This document shows, piece by piece, positions 1 to 7,570 of a stretch of 64,000 nt of DNA. This DNA is from Ponticoccus litoralis. Its GTDB lineage: Bacteria > Pseudomonadota > Alphaproteobacteria > Rhodobacterales > Rhodobacteraceae. The position numbers and the translations under genes are program-made. The DNA is taken from NCBI RefSeq assembly GCF_039769985.1, contig NZ_JBDNCH010000002.1, positions 372,001-436,000 on the forward strand, written 5' to 3'. A model generated the notes under the pieces. That model was not told the origin of the DNA, did no database searches, and saw only the letters and a program-made list of their open reading frames with translations. How positions within the stretch are numbered: position 1 is the stretch's first letter; each line of letters starts with the position of its first letter.

Positions 1-15
1 GCAGGAGGCGGCGGA

Positions 16-615
16 ATGACCCCGACACAGGTCGTCTTCGACATCGGCAACGTCCTGGTGGACTGGCAGCCGCATCTGGCCTGGGCACAGGACATGGACC
101 GCGCCGCCATTGACGCCTTCATGCAGCGCATCGACTTCGGCGCGCTCAACCTGCGGGCCGACCGGGGCGCGCGCTTCGAGGATCTGGCCGAGGCGCTGGA
201 CGATCCCGGGGACCGGACGCGGCTGAAGCAATACGTGCCGCGCTACGCCATGACCGTGCCCGACCGGGTGCCCGGCACATGGGATCTGGTCGACCGGCTG
301 ATCGCCCGGAACGTGCCGCTGCACGCCATCACCAACTGGTCGCTGGAGACATGGCCCGAGGGGCTGAAGGTGCACCCGCGGCTGGCCGAGATCTTCGACA
401 CGCTGGTGGTGTCGGGCGCGGTCGGGCTGATCAAGCCGGACCCGGCCATCTACCGCCTGTTCTGCGCGCGCGCGGGCGTTGCGCCAGAGGCCTGCGTCTT
501 CATCGACGACAAGCGCGACAACTGCGATGCCGCGCGCGGCATCGGCATGGATGCCATTCACTTTACCGGGGCCGACGCCCTGCAAGCCGGACTGACGGAC
601 AGGGGGTTGCTGTGA
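16..615 (+). CDS. HAD-superfamily phosphatase (YihX-like) within the phosphonate operon
   Basis: A 199-residue HAD-like hydrolase. The N-terminal nucleophile motif reads FDIGNV (the D-x-G-N-V variant of the YihX-like subfamily, with no second Asp), the Thr/Ser-loop region is AITNWS, the motif III lysine is in LIKPDP, and the acidic motif IV is FIDDKRDN. A strong AGGAGG ribosome site lies just before the ATG. The stop TGA overlaps the GTG start of phnJ, so it is translationally coupled to the C-P lyase operon. That suggests a phosphatase acting on a sugar phosphate in or near the pathway, but the substrate is inferred only from context. The upstream phnG/H/I genes would lie outside the window. 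Confidence 0.85.
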   Translation: MTPTQVVFDIGNVLVDWQPHLAWAQDMDRAAIDAFMQRIDFGALNLRADRGARFEDLAEALDDPGDRTRLKQYVPRYAMTVPDRVPGTWDLVDRLIARNVPLHAITNWSLETWPEGLKVHPRLAEIFDTLVVSGAVGLIKPDPAIYRLFCARAGVAPEACVFIDDKRDNCDAARGIGMDAIHFTGADALQAGLTDRGLL

Positions 616-1481
616 ACCAGATCGCACCCGAGACGGCCTATAACTTCGCCTATCTCGACGAACAGACAAAACGGATGATCCGCCGCGCGATCCTCAAGGC
701 GCTGGCGGTGCCGGGCTACCAGGTGCCCTTCGCCAGCCGCGAGATGCCCATGCCCTACGGCTGGGGCACCGGCGGCGTGCAGGTCACCGCCGCCGTGCTG
801 CGGCCCGAGGACGTGCTGAAGGTGATCGACCAGGGCGCCGACGACACCACCAACGCGGTCTCGATCCGCAGCTTCTTCCGCCGCACGGCGGAGGTGGCGG
901 TGAGCACCCGGACCGCCGAGGCCTCGGTGATCCAGACCCGCCACCGCATCCCCGAGGCGCCGCTGACCGAGGGGCAGATCCTGGTCTACCAGGTGCCGAT
1001 CCCCGAGCCCCTGCGCTTTCTCGAACCGCGCGAGACCGAAACCCGGCGCATGCACGCGCTGGAGGAATACGGGCTGATGCATGTGAAGCTCTACGAGGAC
1101 ATCGCGCGGCACGGGCATATCGCCACCTCCTACGCCTACCCGGTGCGGGTCGAGGGGCGCTATGTCATGGACCCCTCGCCGATCCCGCGCTTCGACAACC
1201 CCAAGCTGTCGGACTGCCCGGCGATACAGCTGTTCGGCGCCGGACGCGAACAGCGGATCTACGCCCTGCCGCCCTATACCCGGGTCGAAAGCCTCGATTT
1301 CGAGGACCACCCCTTCGAAGCCTCGAAACCCGACCGGCCCTGCGGGCTCTGCGGGGCCGAGGACAGCTATCTCGACGAGGTCATCGTGGATGACGCGGGC
1401 GGGCGGCTGTTCCTGTGCTCGGACACCGATTATTGCGAAAGCCGCCGCGAGGCCGGACACCGCGGGACGGAGGCGGCATGA
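612..1481 (+). CDS. phnJ: Alpha-D-ribose 1-methylphosphonate 5-phosphate C-P lyase PhnJ
   Basis: Radical-SAM-type catalytic subunit of the C-P lyase core complex, which cleaves the carbon-phosphorus bond of ribose 1-alkylphosphonate 5-phosphate. The 289-residue product has the family cysteine spacing C-x2-C-x21-C-x5-C at C244, C247, C269 and C275, which supplies the Fe-S cluster ligands and catalytic Cys. I chose the GTG at 612 because it overlaps the upstream stop (GTGA) and gives the expected N-terminus (MNQIAPETAYNFAYLDEQ), a little longer than the E. coli protein. phnK follows after a 37-base gap. Confidence 0.97.
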   Translation: MNQIAPETAYNFAYLDEQTKRMIRRAILKALAVPGYQVPFASREMPMPYGWGTGGVQVTAAVLRPEDVLKVIDQGADDTTNAVSIRSFFRRTAEVAVSTRTAEASVIQTRHRIPEAPLTEGQILVYQVPIPEPLRFLEPRETETRRMHALEEYGLMHVKLYEDIARHGHIATSYAYPVRVEGRYVMDPSPIPRFDNPKLSDCPAIQLFGAGREQRIYALPPYTRVESLDFEDHPFEASKPDRPCGLCGAEDSYLDEVIVDDAGGRLFLCSDTDYCESRREAGHRGTEAA

Positions 1482-1518
1482 GCCCGCAGCCGGCCACCGC
1501 CATGGAAGGAGACCAGCC

Positions 1519-2289
1519 ATGACACCCTTGCTGAAGGTCGAAAGCGTCGAGAAACGCTACGGCGCCCATATCGGCTGTACAGATGTGTCCTTCGACCTCT
1601 ACCCCGGTGAGGTGATGGGCATCGTCGGCGAAAGCGGCTCGGGCAAGTCGACGCTGCTGGGCTGCTTGGCCGGGCATCTGGCGCCGGACACCGGGCGCGT
1701 GATCTTCGACACCCGCGCCGAGGGGCCGCGCGACGTGCTGGCGATGCCGGAGGCAGAGCGGCGGATGCTGGGGCGCACCGACTGGGCCTTTGTGCACCAG
1801 CATGCCCGCGACGGCCTGCGCATGGGCGTCAGTGCCGGCGGCAACGTGGGCGAGCGCCTGATGGCCGTGGGCGCCCGCCACTACGGCGAGATCCGCGAGA
1901 CGGCGCTGGACTGGCTGGACCGGGTGGAGATCGCGCCCAAGCGCATCGACGACCGGCCCTCGACCTTTTCCGGCGGCATGCAGCAACGGCTGCAGATCGC
2001 GCGCAACCTGGTGACCGGTCCGCGGCTGGTCTTCATGGACGAACCCACCGGCGGGCTGGATGTCTCGGTGCAGGCGCGCCTGCTGGACCTGCTGCGCGGT
2101 CTGGTGCGCGACATGGGGCTTTCGGCGGTGATCGTGACCCACGACCTGGCCGTGGTGCGGCTGCTGGCGGACCGGCTGATGGTGATGAAATCGGGCCGCG
2201 TGGTGGAACAGGGGCTGACCGACCAGGTGCTGGACGATCCGCAGCACGGCTATACGCAGCTGCTGGTTTCCAGCGTCCTGCAGGTCTGA
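1519..2289 (+). CDS. phnK: C-P lyase complex ATP-binding protein PhnK
   Basis: ABC-type ATPase of 256 residues that associates with the PhnGHIJ core. Walker A is GESGSGKST (about residues 37-45), the signature is FSGGMQQR, Walker B is LVFMDEPT, and the H-loop is in VTHDLAVV. Start ATG at 1519 has GGAGA upstream. Membrane segments are absent, as expected for a soluble C-P lyase partner rather than a transporter. A 365-base GC-rich gap separates it from phnL, which is unusual because phnK and phnL are normally adjacent. Confidence 0.95.
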   Translation: MTPLLKVESVEKRYGAHIGCTDVSFDLYPGEVMGIVGESGSGKSTLLGCLAGHLAPDTGRVIFDTRAEGPRDVLAMPEAERRMLGRTDWAFVHQHARDGLRMGVSAGGNVGERLMAVGARHYGEIRETALDWLDRVEIAPKRIDDRPSTFSGGMQQRLQIARNLVTGPRLVFMDEPTGGLDVSVQARLLDLLRGLVRDMGLSAVIVTHDLAVVRLLADRLMVMKSGRVVEQGLTDQVLDDPQHGYTQLLVSSVLQV

Positions 2290-2654
2290 GGTGCCGCCGT
2301 GACCTATCTGGACAGAAAAGAAGCGCGGCGGGGCAAAGACCGGCGATCCACGCCGGGGCAAGGCCGGGAAGGCCTGCCGTGCTCCGGCGCGCCGCGACGC
2401 CCCGGACCGGGGCGCGGCAGGGACCGGCAGGCGCCGGCCCCCGGGACCGGCCCGCACTGCCGGGTGGAGGCCGGTCGGCGCCTCTTTGCAACCGGCTTGC
2501 AGGATGGAGATGTCGTTTTGAGGTATTTGGACCAAGAAGAAACACGGAAAGGGGCGATGCCCCGGGTCCCTTCGTCCGCGCCGCTGGGCGCTGCGGGGCG
2601 GCCCGGCGGGTCGGCGGCCAAAGGGCCAGAGGCTGCAAAATGCGAGGCGGTGCG
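2290..2654. other. Intergenic gap phnK-phnL containing a dispersed repeat
   Basis: No convincing gene. An open frame at 2299-2658 is Arg/Pro/Gly-rich and looks like GC-driven noise. At 2522-2543 lies a copy of the motif TATTTGGACCAAGAAGAAAC, also found at 54436-54457 and in degenerate reverse orientation near 45363-45385. A weaker copy (CTATCTGGACAGAAAAGAAG) begins near 2302. Confidence 0.6.
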
Positions 2655-3338
2655 ATGATCGAAGTCAAGGACGTGTCGAAGCAGTTCGTGCTGCACAATC
2701 AGGGCGGCGCGGTGATCCGGGTGATGCAGGGGGCGTCGTTTACGGTGCAGCCCGGCGAATGCGTGGCGCTGACCGGCGCCTCGGGGGCCGGGAAATCGAC
2801 GCTGATGCGCATGCTTTACGGCAACTACCGGGCGGCCTCGGGGTCGATCCGGATCGGGGATGTCGACCTGGTCGAGGCCGAGCCGCGCGAGATCATCGCG
2901 CTGCGCCGCGAGGTGCTGGGCTACGTCAGCCAGTTCCTGCGCGTGGTGCCGCGTGTGCCGACGCTGCAGGTGGTGGCGGACCCCTTGCGGGCGCTGGGTG
3001 TGGCCGAGCCGGAGGCCGAGGCACAGGCCCGCGGCCTGCTGGCCCGCCTGAATATCCCCGAGCGGCTTTGGGACCTGTCGCCCACGACCTTTTCCGGCGG
3101 CGAACAGCAGCGGGTCAATATCGCGCGCGGCTTTGCACATCCTTACCCGGCGCTCTTGCTGGACGAGCCGACCGCGAGTCTGGACGCCACCAACCGCGCC
3201 GTGGTGCTGGAGCTGATCGAGGCGGCCAAGGCGCGCGGCGCGGCGGTTGTCGGCATCTTTCACGACGCCGAGGCCCGCGACCGGGTCTGCGACCGCGAAA
3301 TCGACGTGACCGGGTTCACCCCGGCGCGGGCGGCGTGA
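2655..3338 (+). CDS. phnL: C-P lyase complex ATP-binding protein PhnL
   Basis: Second ABC-type ATPase of the C-P lyase system, 227 residues. PhnL with PhnG/H/I takes part in forming ribose 1-alkylphosphonate 5-triphosphate from ATP and phosphonate. Walker A is GASGAGKST (about residues 41-49), the signature is FSGGEQQR, and Walker B is ALLLDEPT, followed by the D-loop ASLD and a FHD H-loop. The stop overlaps the phnN start (TGATG). Start ATG at 2655 was chosen because it gives the expected MIEVKDVSKQF N-terminus. Confidence 0.95.
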   Translation: MIEVKDVSKQFVLHNQGGAVIRVMQGASFTVQPGECVALTGASGAGKSTLMRMLYGNYRAASGSIRIGDVDLVEAEPREIIALRREVLGYVSQFLRVVPRVPTLQVVADPLRALGVAEPEAEAQARGLLARLNIPERLWDLSPTTFSGGEQQRVNIARGFAHPYPALLLDEPTASLDATNRAVVLELIEAAKARGAAVVGIFHDAEARDRVCDREIDVTGFTPARAA

Positions 3339-3883
3339 TGGGCATGGGGCGGCTGATCGCCGTGGTCGGGCCCTCCGGCGTCGGCAAGGACAGCGTGATG
3401 GAGGCGCTTTGCGCCGCCTGCCCCGGGCTGCTGCCGGTGCGCCGGGTGATCACCCGGGCGCCCGGGGCGGGTGGCGAGGACTGCGAGGCCGTCTCGGTCG
3501 AGGCCTTCGAGGCGCGCCGCGCCGCCGGGGCCTTCTGCCTGCACTGGGAGGCGCATGGGCTGCGCTACGGAATCCCGCAGGACACCCTGACGCAGGTCCA
3601 GTCCGGTCAGGACCGGCTGGCCAACCTGTCCCGCGCGGTCTTGCCAGAGGCGCAGGCGGTCTTTCCCCGCCTGACCGTGCTGCATCTGACGGCGCGGCCG
3701 GAGACGCTGGCGGCGCGGCTGTCGGCCCGCAACCGCGAGACCCCCGAAGAGATCGCACGGCGCCTGGCGCGCGCCCCCTTCGCCCTGCCCGAGGGGGTGC
3801 CGGCGGTTACCGTGTCGAACGACGGCCCGCTGCCCGAAACCGTGGCCCGGGCCCTTCAGGCCCTTCAGCCGGTGAGGGGGTAG
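3338..3883 (+). CDS. phnN: Ribose 1,5-bisphosphate phosphokinase PhnN
   Basis: Guanylate-kinase-like enzyme of 181 residues that phosphorylates ribose 1,5-bisphosphate to PRPP, the last step of C-P lyase product recycling. The P-loop GPSGVGKDS lies near residue 11, and an RR-x-TRAPG-type segment follows, as in this family. The ATG at 3338 overlaps the phnL stop; a second in-frame ATG sits at 3344. The 3' end overlaps the 3' end of the convergent DUF1045 gene by 19 bases. Confidence 0.93.
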   Translation: MGMGRLIAVVGPSGVGKDSVMEALCAACPGLLPVRRVITRAPGAGGEDCEAVSVEAFEARRAAGAFCLHWEAHGLRYGIPQDTLTQVQSGQDRLANLSRAVLPEAQAVFPRLTVLHLTARPETLAARLSARNRETPEEIARRLARAPFALPEGVPAVTVSNDGPLPETVARALQALQPVRG

Positions 3884-4537
3884 CGGTGGACCAGCTCGAA
3901 CCGGCCATCGGCGCGTTCCCCGACCAGCGCCACCTGGTCCAGCACGAAGGGCTGCGGCAGCGGCGGCAGGTGCCGGGCGACGCTGTCCTGCCAGGCCGCA
4001 CGGTCCTGCGGGTCAAGTCGAGCCGGTCAGCGTCATGTGAAAGCGGAAGGCCTGCATCACGTAGGGATAGCCCCAGCGCGACAGCAGCGCCTCCTGTTCA
4101 GGCGTCAGCCGGGCGGCGCGGCGGCGGGCCAGCTCTGCCTCGGTGGCAGGCGCGCGGAATTCGTCCAGCGCCTCGACGCAGGTTGCGGCGATCCGCGCGA
4201 TCTGCGCGGTGTCACCCTGCGGGACCAGCGCCAGAAAGCTGCCGAGCCGCGCGACCTCGAGCCCCTCTGCCGGGGCGGGCGCACAGCGCGCCGCCATGGC
4301 CGCGACCGCCTTGTCCAGCGCCTCGGGTGTCTGCCCCTCTGCCAGCCGGAAGGGCGGCTTCAGCGTGGCGTGAAAGCCGTATTTCCGGGGCGTCTGCGTC
4401 ACCGCCTCCAGCCCCGGCTCGGGCCAGTGCGGCGCCGCCCTGCCGGTCAGGACATCCCAGCCCAGCCAGCGGGCGCCGAAGCTGGACAGCGCGCCCTCGG
4501 GCGGCAAATAATAGACTGCAAAGCGAGCGTATGACAT
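3865..4537 (-). CDS. DUF1045 phosphonate-metabolism protein, frameshifted
   Basis: A DUF1045 family gene (2H phosphoesterase-like; common in alphaproteobacterial phn operons). The N-terminal part (MSYARFAVYYLPPEG..., with the RKYGFHATLKPPF and FHMTLTG motifs) is open from 4537 down to a stop at 4013. In another frame the expected C-terminus (LDPQDRAAWQDSVARHLPPL... to LVHRYPLTG) continues to a stop at 3865. Removing one base near 4016-4022 joins them into a 223-residue protein of normal family length. Either this is a real null allele or a one-base sequence error. The ATG sits head-to-head with the phnM region. Confidence 0.8.
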
Positions 4538-4586
4538 GAACTCCCCTTTCTCTCCCGACGTTCTACCCGAGGACCGTGACGCCCTC

Positions 4587-5729
4587 ATGGCAGAAAGCCT
4601 CTGCCTCGCCAATGCGCAACTGGTCCTGCCGGACCGCGTGATCGACGGCCACCTTGTCGTCGAAAACGGCGTGATCGCGGCGATCACCACGGGCGCCGCG
4701 CCGAAGGGCGCCATCGACTGCCGCGGCGACCTGGTGATGCCGGGGCTGGTCGAGCTGCACACCGACAATGTCGAGCGTCACCTCGAACCCCGCCCCGAGG
4801 TCGACTGGCCGCATCTGCCCGCGCTTCTGGCGCATGACGCGGAACTGGCCTCGACCGGGATCACCACGGTCTTCGACGCGCTGCGGGTCGGGTCCACGCT
4901 TGGCACCGGCAAGGGGCGCTACGATCCCTATGCCCGCAAGCTGGCGACGGAACTGCTGGAGGCCCGCGCCGCCGGCGACCTGAAGATCAGCCATTTCATC
5001 CACCTGCGCGCCGAGATCTGTTCCGAGACGCTGTTGCAGGAACTGGCGGACTTCGGGCCCGAGGATCGCGTCGGCCTTGTTTCGCTGATGGATCACACGC
5101 CCGGTCAGCGCCAGTTCCGCGACCTGACCGCCCTGCGGATCTATCAGGCCAAGAAACGCAACATGAACGACGTCGAGTTCGCCGAGCATGTCGCCAACCT
5201 GAAGCTGATGCAGGCGCGCTACGGGGCGGCCCACGAGGCCGGCGCCGTGACCGAGGCGCGGCGGCTTGGCGCGGTCCTTGCCAGCCACGACGACACCACG
5301 GCGGAACAGGTCGCCCGCTCGGCCGAGATCGGCGTCGGCTTTGCCGAGTTTCCGACGACGCTGGAGGCGGCGCAGGCCTGCCGGGAGGCGGGCATCGCGG
5401 TGATGATGGGCGCGCCGAACCTGATCCGGGGCGGCTCGCATTCCGGCAATGTCGCGGCAGCGGAACTGGCGCAGGCGGGTTTGCTGGACATCGTGTCCTC
5501 GGACTACGTTCCGGCGGCGCTGCTGTTGTCGGCCTTCCGGCTGGCAGAGCTGTGGGACGACCTGCCCCGCGCGGTGGCCTGCGTCACCGGCACCCCGGCC
5601 CGCGTCGCCGGCCTGTCCGACCGTGGCCGGCTGGAACCGGGGCTGCGCGCCGATCTGCTGCGGGTCAGCCGCCGCGGCGCCGCCCCGATCCTGCGCGGCG
5701 CATGGAGCCGGGGCGCCCGCGTGGCCTGA
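4587..5729 (+). CDS. phnM: Alpha-D-ribose 1-methylphosphonate 5-triphosphate diphosphatase PhnM
   Basis: Amidohydrolase-fold enzyme that removes pyrophosphate from ribose 1-alkylphosphonate 5-triphosphate, producing the PhnJ substrate. The metal-binding/active segment GLVELHTDNVERHLEPRP is present, followed by an internal LMDHTPGQRQF motif and the late SDYVP motif. Starting at the ATG at 4587 gives 380 residues, matching the usual PhnM length; an earlier in-frame ATG at 4536 would add 17 residues and overlap the DUF1045 start codon. A weak GAGGA lies upstream of 4587. Confidence 0.93.
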   Translation: MAESLCLANAQLVLPDRVIDGHLVVENGVIAAITTGAAPKGAIDCRGDLVMPGLVELHTDNVERHLEPRPEVDWPHLPALLAHDAELASTGITTVFDALRVGSTLGTGKGRYDPYARKLATELLEARAAGDLKISHFIHLRAEICSETLLQELADFGPEDRVGLVSLMDHTPGQRQFRDLTALRIYQAKKRNMNDVEFAEHVANLKLMQARYGAAHEAGAVTEARRLGAVLASHDDTTAEQVARSAEIGVGFAEFPTTLEAAQACREAGIAVMMGAPNLIRGGSHSGNVAAAELAQAGLLDIVSSDYVPAALLLSAFRLAELWDDLPRAVACVTGTPARVAGLSDRGRLEPGLRADLLRVSRRGAAPILRGAWSRGARVA

Positions 5730-6255
5730 GGCGGACGGGGTCACAGGACGGGCCGCTGCGGGTGGCCTGTCCTGACCCGAAGCGGCGCGCCTGCGGCGCC
5801 CAAGGGAATGGCAGCGTCATGCGAAAGCGCTTTGGCGCTGCCACAACCGGCGCAGGAAGGCGCGGTGACAGCTGCCCAACAGCCGGAAATGGCCGGGGCC
5901 CGTCGTGGTTTGGGCGCCCGCAACGCAGCGCCGTCGACGTCTTGGGAAATCGACCTTGATGGCTCGTCCGCCGCCACCGGGCACCGGGCACCGATCCGGC
6001 ACGATCAGCCTGTCCCGCTTGACGGGCGGGACCGTCACCGCCGCGACCGTGCATCCCGCGCGGCAGGTCGAATGTCGAAGCGCCTGGAAGTGGCCATGGC
6101 CGGTTCCGGCCTTGCGGCAGATCGGCCCTCAGGCCTTGCAGGGGTAAAAGCCCGGCACCGCGCGCCCAGGTCGCGGCTGGCATCGCCGCGCAACCGCCGC
6201 CACCCGGCCCTTTTGTCCGGGACGCGGGATCCTCACCGGCCCGACATGTCAGGGT
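5730..6255. other. 526-base gap without a supported gene
   Basis: Several short open frames occur on both strands, but they are Arg/Pro/Gly-rich and lack ribosome sites or recognisable domains. A loose inverted repeat (GGTCACAGGAC ... GTCCTGACC, about 5739-5777) follows phnM and may help end transcription; it has no T tract. This gap separates the phn operon from the surface-protein island. Confidence 0.5.
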
Positions 6256-6462
6256 TCAGTTCCGATCCGAAGCCAGTTCGAAAGGATTGGCCGGGTCGCT
6301 GAACAGGCCGCTGCCGAGCAGCGTCAAGAGGGTTCCCAGAACCGTCCCGCCCCCGAGGTAGACCATCAGAGCCCCGCCAAGCCCCATTTCCGAGAAGGCC
6401 CAACAGAGACTGGCGGCCACAAGGGCAACCACGCTGCCGACCATGAATGAAATCACTGCCAT
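6256..6462 (-). CDS. Small two-helix membrane protein, hypothetical
   Basis: A 68-residue protein (MAVISFMVGSVVALVAASLC...) with two hydrophobic stretches, about residues 2-20 and 28-52, the second Gly-rich (YLGGGTVLGTLLTLLGSGLF), then a short polar tail. I chose the ATG at 6462 because AGGGAGAGGA lies upstream; the longer in-frame extension is Arg-rich noise. It sits directly downstream of, and slightly overlaps, the regulator gene, so the two are probably co-transcribed. Function is not recognised; being next to a signalling protein and adhesin genes it may be part of the surface programme. Confidence 0.65.
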   Translation of the reverse strand: MAVISFMVGSVVALVAASLCWAFSEMGLGGALMVYLGGGTVLGTLLTLLGSGLFSDPANPFELASDRN

Positions 6463-7444
6463 GCTGTCCTCTCCCTTTCCATATCCGGTTGGCACTCTAC
6501 GCCATCCATCCTTACCCGAGCGTTTACGCGGTCCTTCACACGATCGAAGGAAACACGCACCCGCTGCCCGCGGCGGGCGCTGGGAACCACCAGGGCGCTG
6601 ACGCAGACACTGACCGATTGCAGCGCCGCAAGGACGCTCGCCGAGGCGCAGGTTTCGAGATAGCGGTTGATGCCCGCTTCGAAGTCTTGCGGCTGCTCGC
6701 CGGCGATGTCGCGCGCGATGCAATAGAACGCGCCGCCGCCGACGTAGGACATCAGCAGCCGGTCCGTCTCGACGGTGGCGCAAATGCCCCTGGCGACCCG
6801 GGCCAGGATGGTTGCGAAGTTTCGGGTCGTGTTGTCATGGTAGTGGCGGACCGGGTCCTCGATCTGGACCCCGAAGATGCGGGTGCCCGTCAGGGCCGCG
6901 GTAGGCAGCTGGGTCAGGTAGTTGCCCAGCGAGAACGGCAGGATCAGCCTGTCCACGCCCTCGACCAGAAGGCTGTCCGCCAGGGCAAAGCTGTGCTTGC
7001 CGCTGCGCGACAGCGGCGTCGCCGCGCCCTTTGCCAGCTCCTTGCTCGACAGCACCTGGCACGCGTTGCGGTGCAGCATGCGTTGGGCGACGTGCACCCG
7101 ACCGACCAGCTCCTTGGCCGCCGCGGATTTCAGGATGTAGTCGTTGGCACCCGCGGCGAAGGCGGTTTCGATGGTCTGGGCATCGTCGCGCGCCGTCAGC
7201 ATGATGATCGGAACATCGCGGTAGCGGGCCAGTTGCCGGACACGGCTGCACAGCTCGATGCCGTCCATGCCAGGCATTTCGACATCGAGGATCAGGCAGT
7301 CGAACTGCTGGTCGCCGTTGCCGAGGATCGCCAGGGCGGCGGCTCCGCTTTCAGCGACATGAAGGGGGGAAAACCGGAACTGGAAAACAATACAGGCAGC
7401 AAGTCGCGGGAAATGGGACTGTCGTCTACTGCAAGAATTTTCAC
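6453..7444 (-). CDS. Response regulator with receiver and degenerate GGDEF-like domain, frameshifted
   Basis: A receiver domain followed by a GGDEF-like output domain. The GTG at 7444 (AGGAG upstream) starts VKILAVDDSPISRDLLPVLF. The frame then breaks at a G6 run at 7364-7369; one extra base restores VAESGAAALAILG...FDCLILDVEMPGMDG, which carries the phosphoacceptor Asp, then the IIMLTA switch region and the LKS lysine. The C-terminal domain keeps the shape of a diguanylate cyclase core, but the signature is YVGGGAF instead of GGDEF, so cyclase activity is unlikely and a c-di-GMP/GTP-sensing or partner role is more likely. The corrected protein is about 330 residues. The homopolymer could be a sequencing error or a phase-variable tract. 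Confidence 0.7.
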
Positions 7445-7482
7445 GTCCAGCTCCTGTTGGCTCAAATTCTCTTTTCCTTATT

Positions 7483-7514
7483 CCGGACAGGGCGGGTATT
7501 TTCGCCCTGTCCGG
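7483..7514. terminator. Perfect 12-bp inverted repeat between repeat protein 1 and the regulator
   Basis: CCGGACAGGGCG and CGCCCTGTCCGG flank an 8-base loop. The hairpin lies between the stop of the repeat-protein gene (7571) and the regulator start (7444), both on the minus strand. It is probably a terminator or mRNA-stabilising hairpin; a clear T tract is missing. Confidence 0.5.
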
Positions 7515-7570
7515 AGACCTGCCCCGCCTGGGGGTATGGAGCAGGTAGGGGTTCCTTGTCCGTGAGTGGA

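Noticed and set aside
2299..2658. 119-residue open frame between phnK and phnL
   Set aside because: Arg/Pro/Gly-rich, no domain, and it contains the dispersed intergenic motif.
5665..6302. Several open frames in the gap after phnM
   Set aside because: Low-complexity Arg/Pro/Gly translations on both strands with no ribosome sites.
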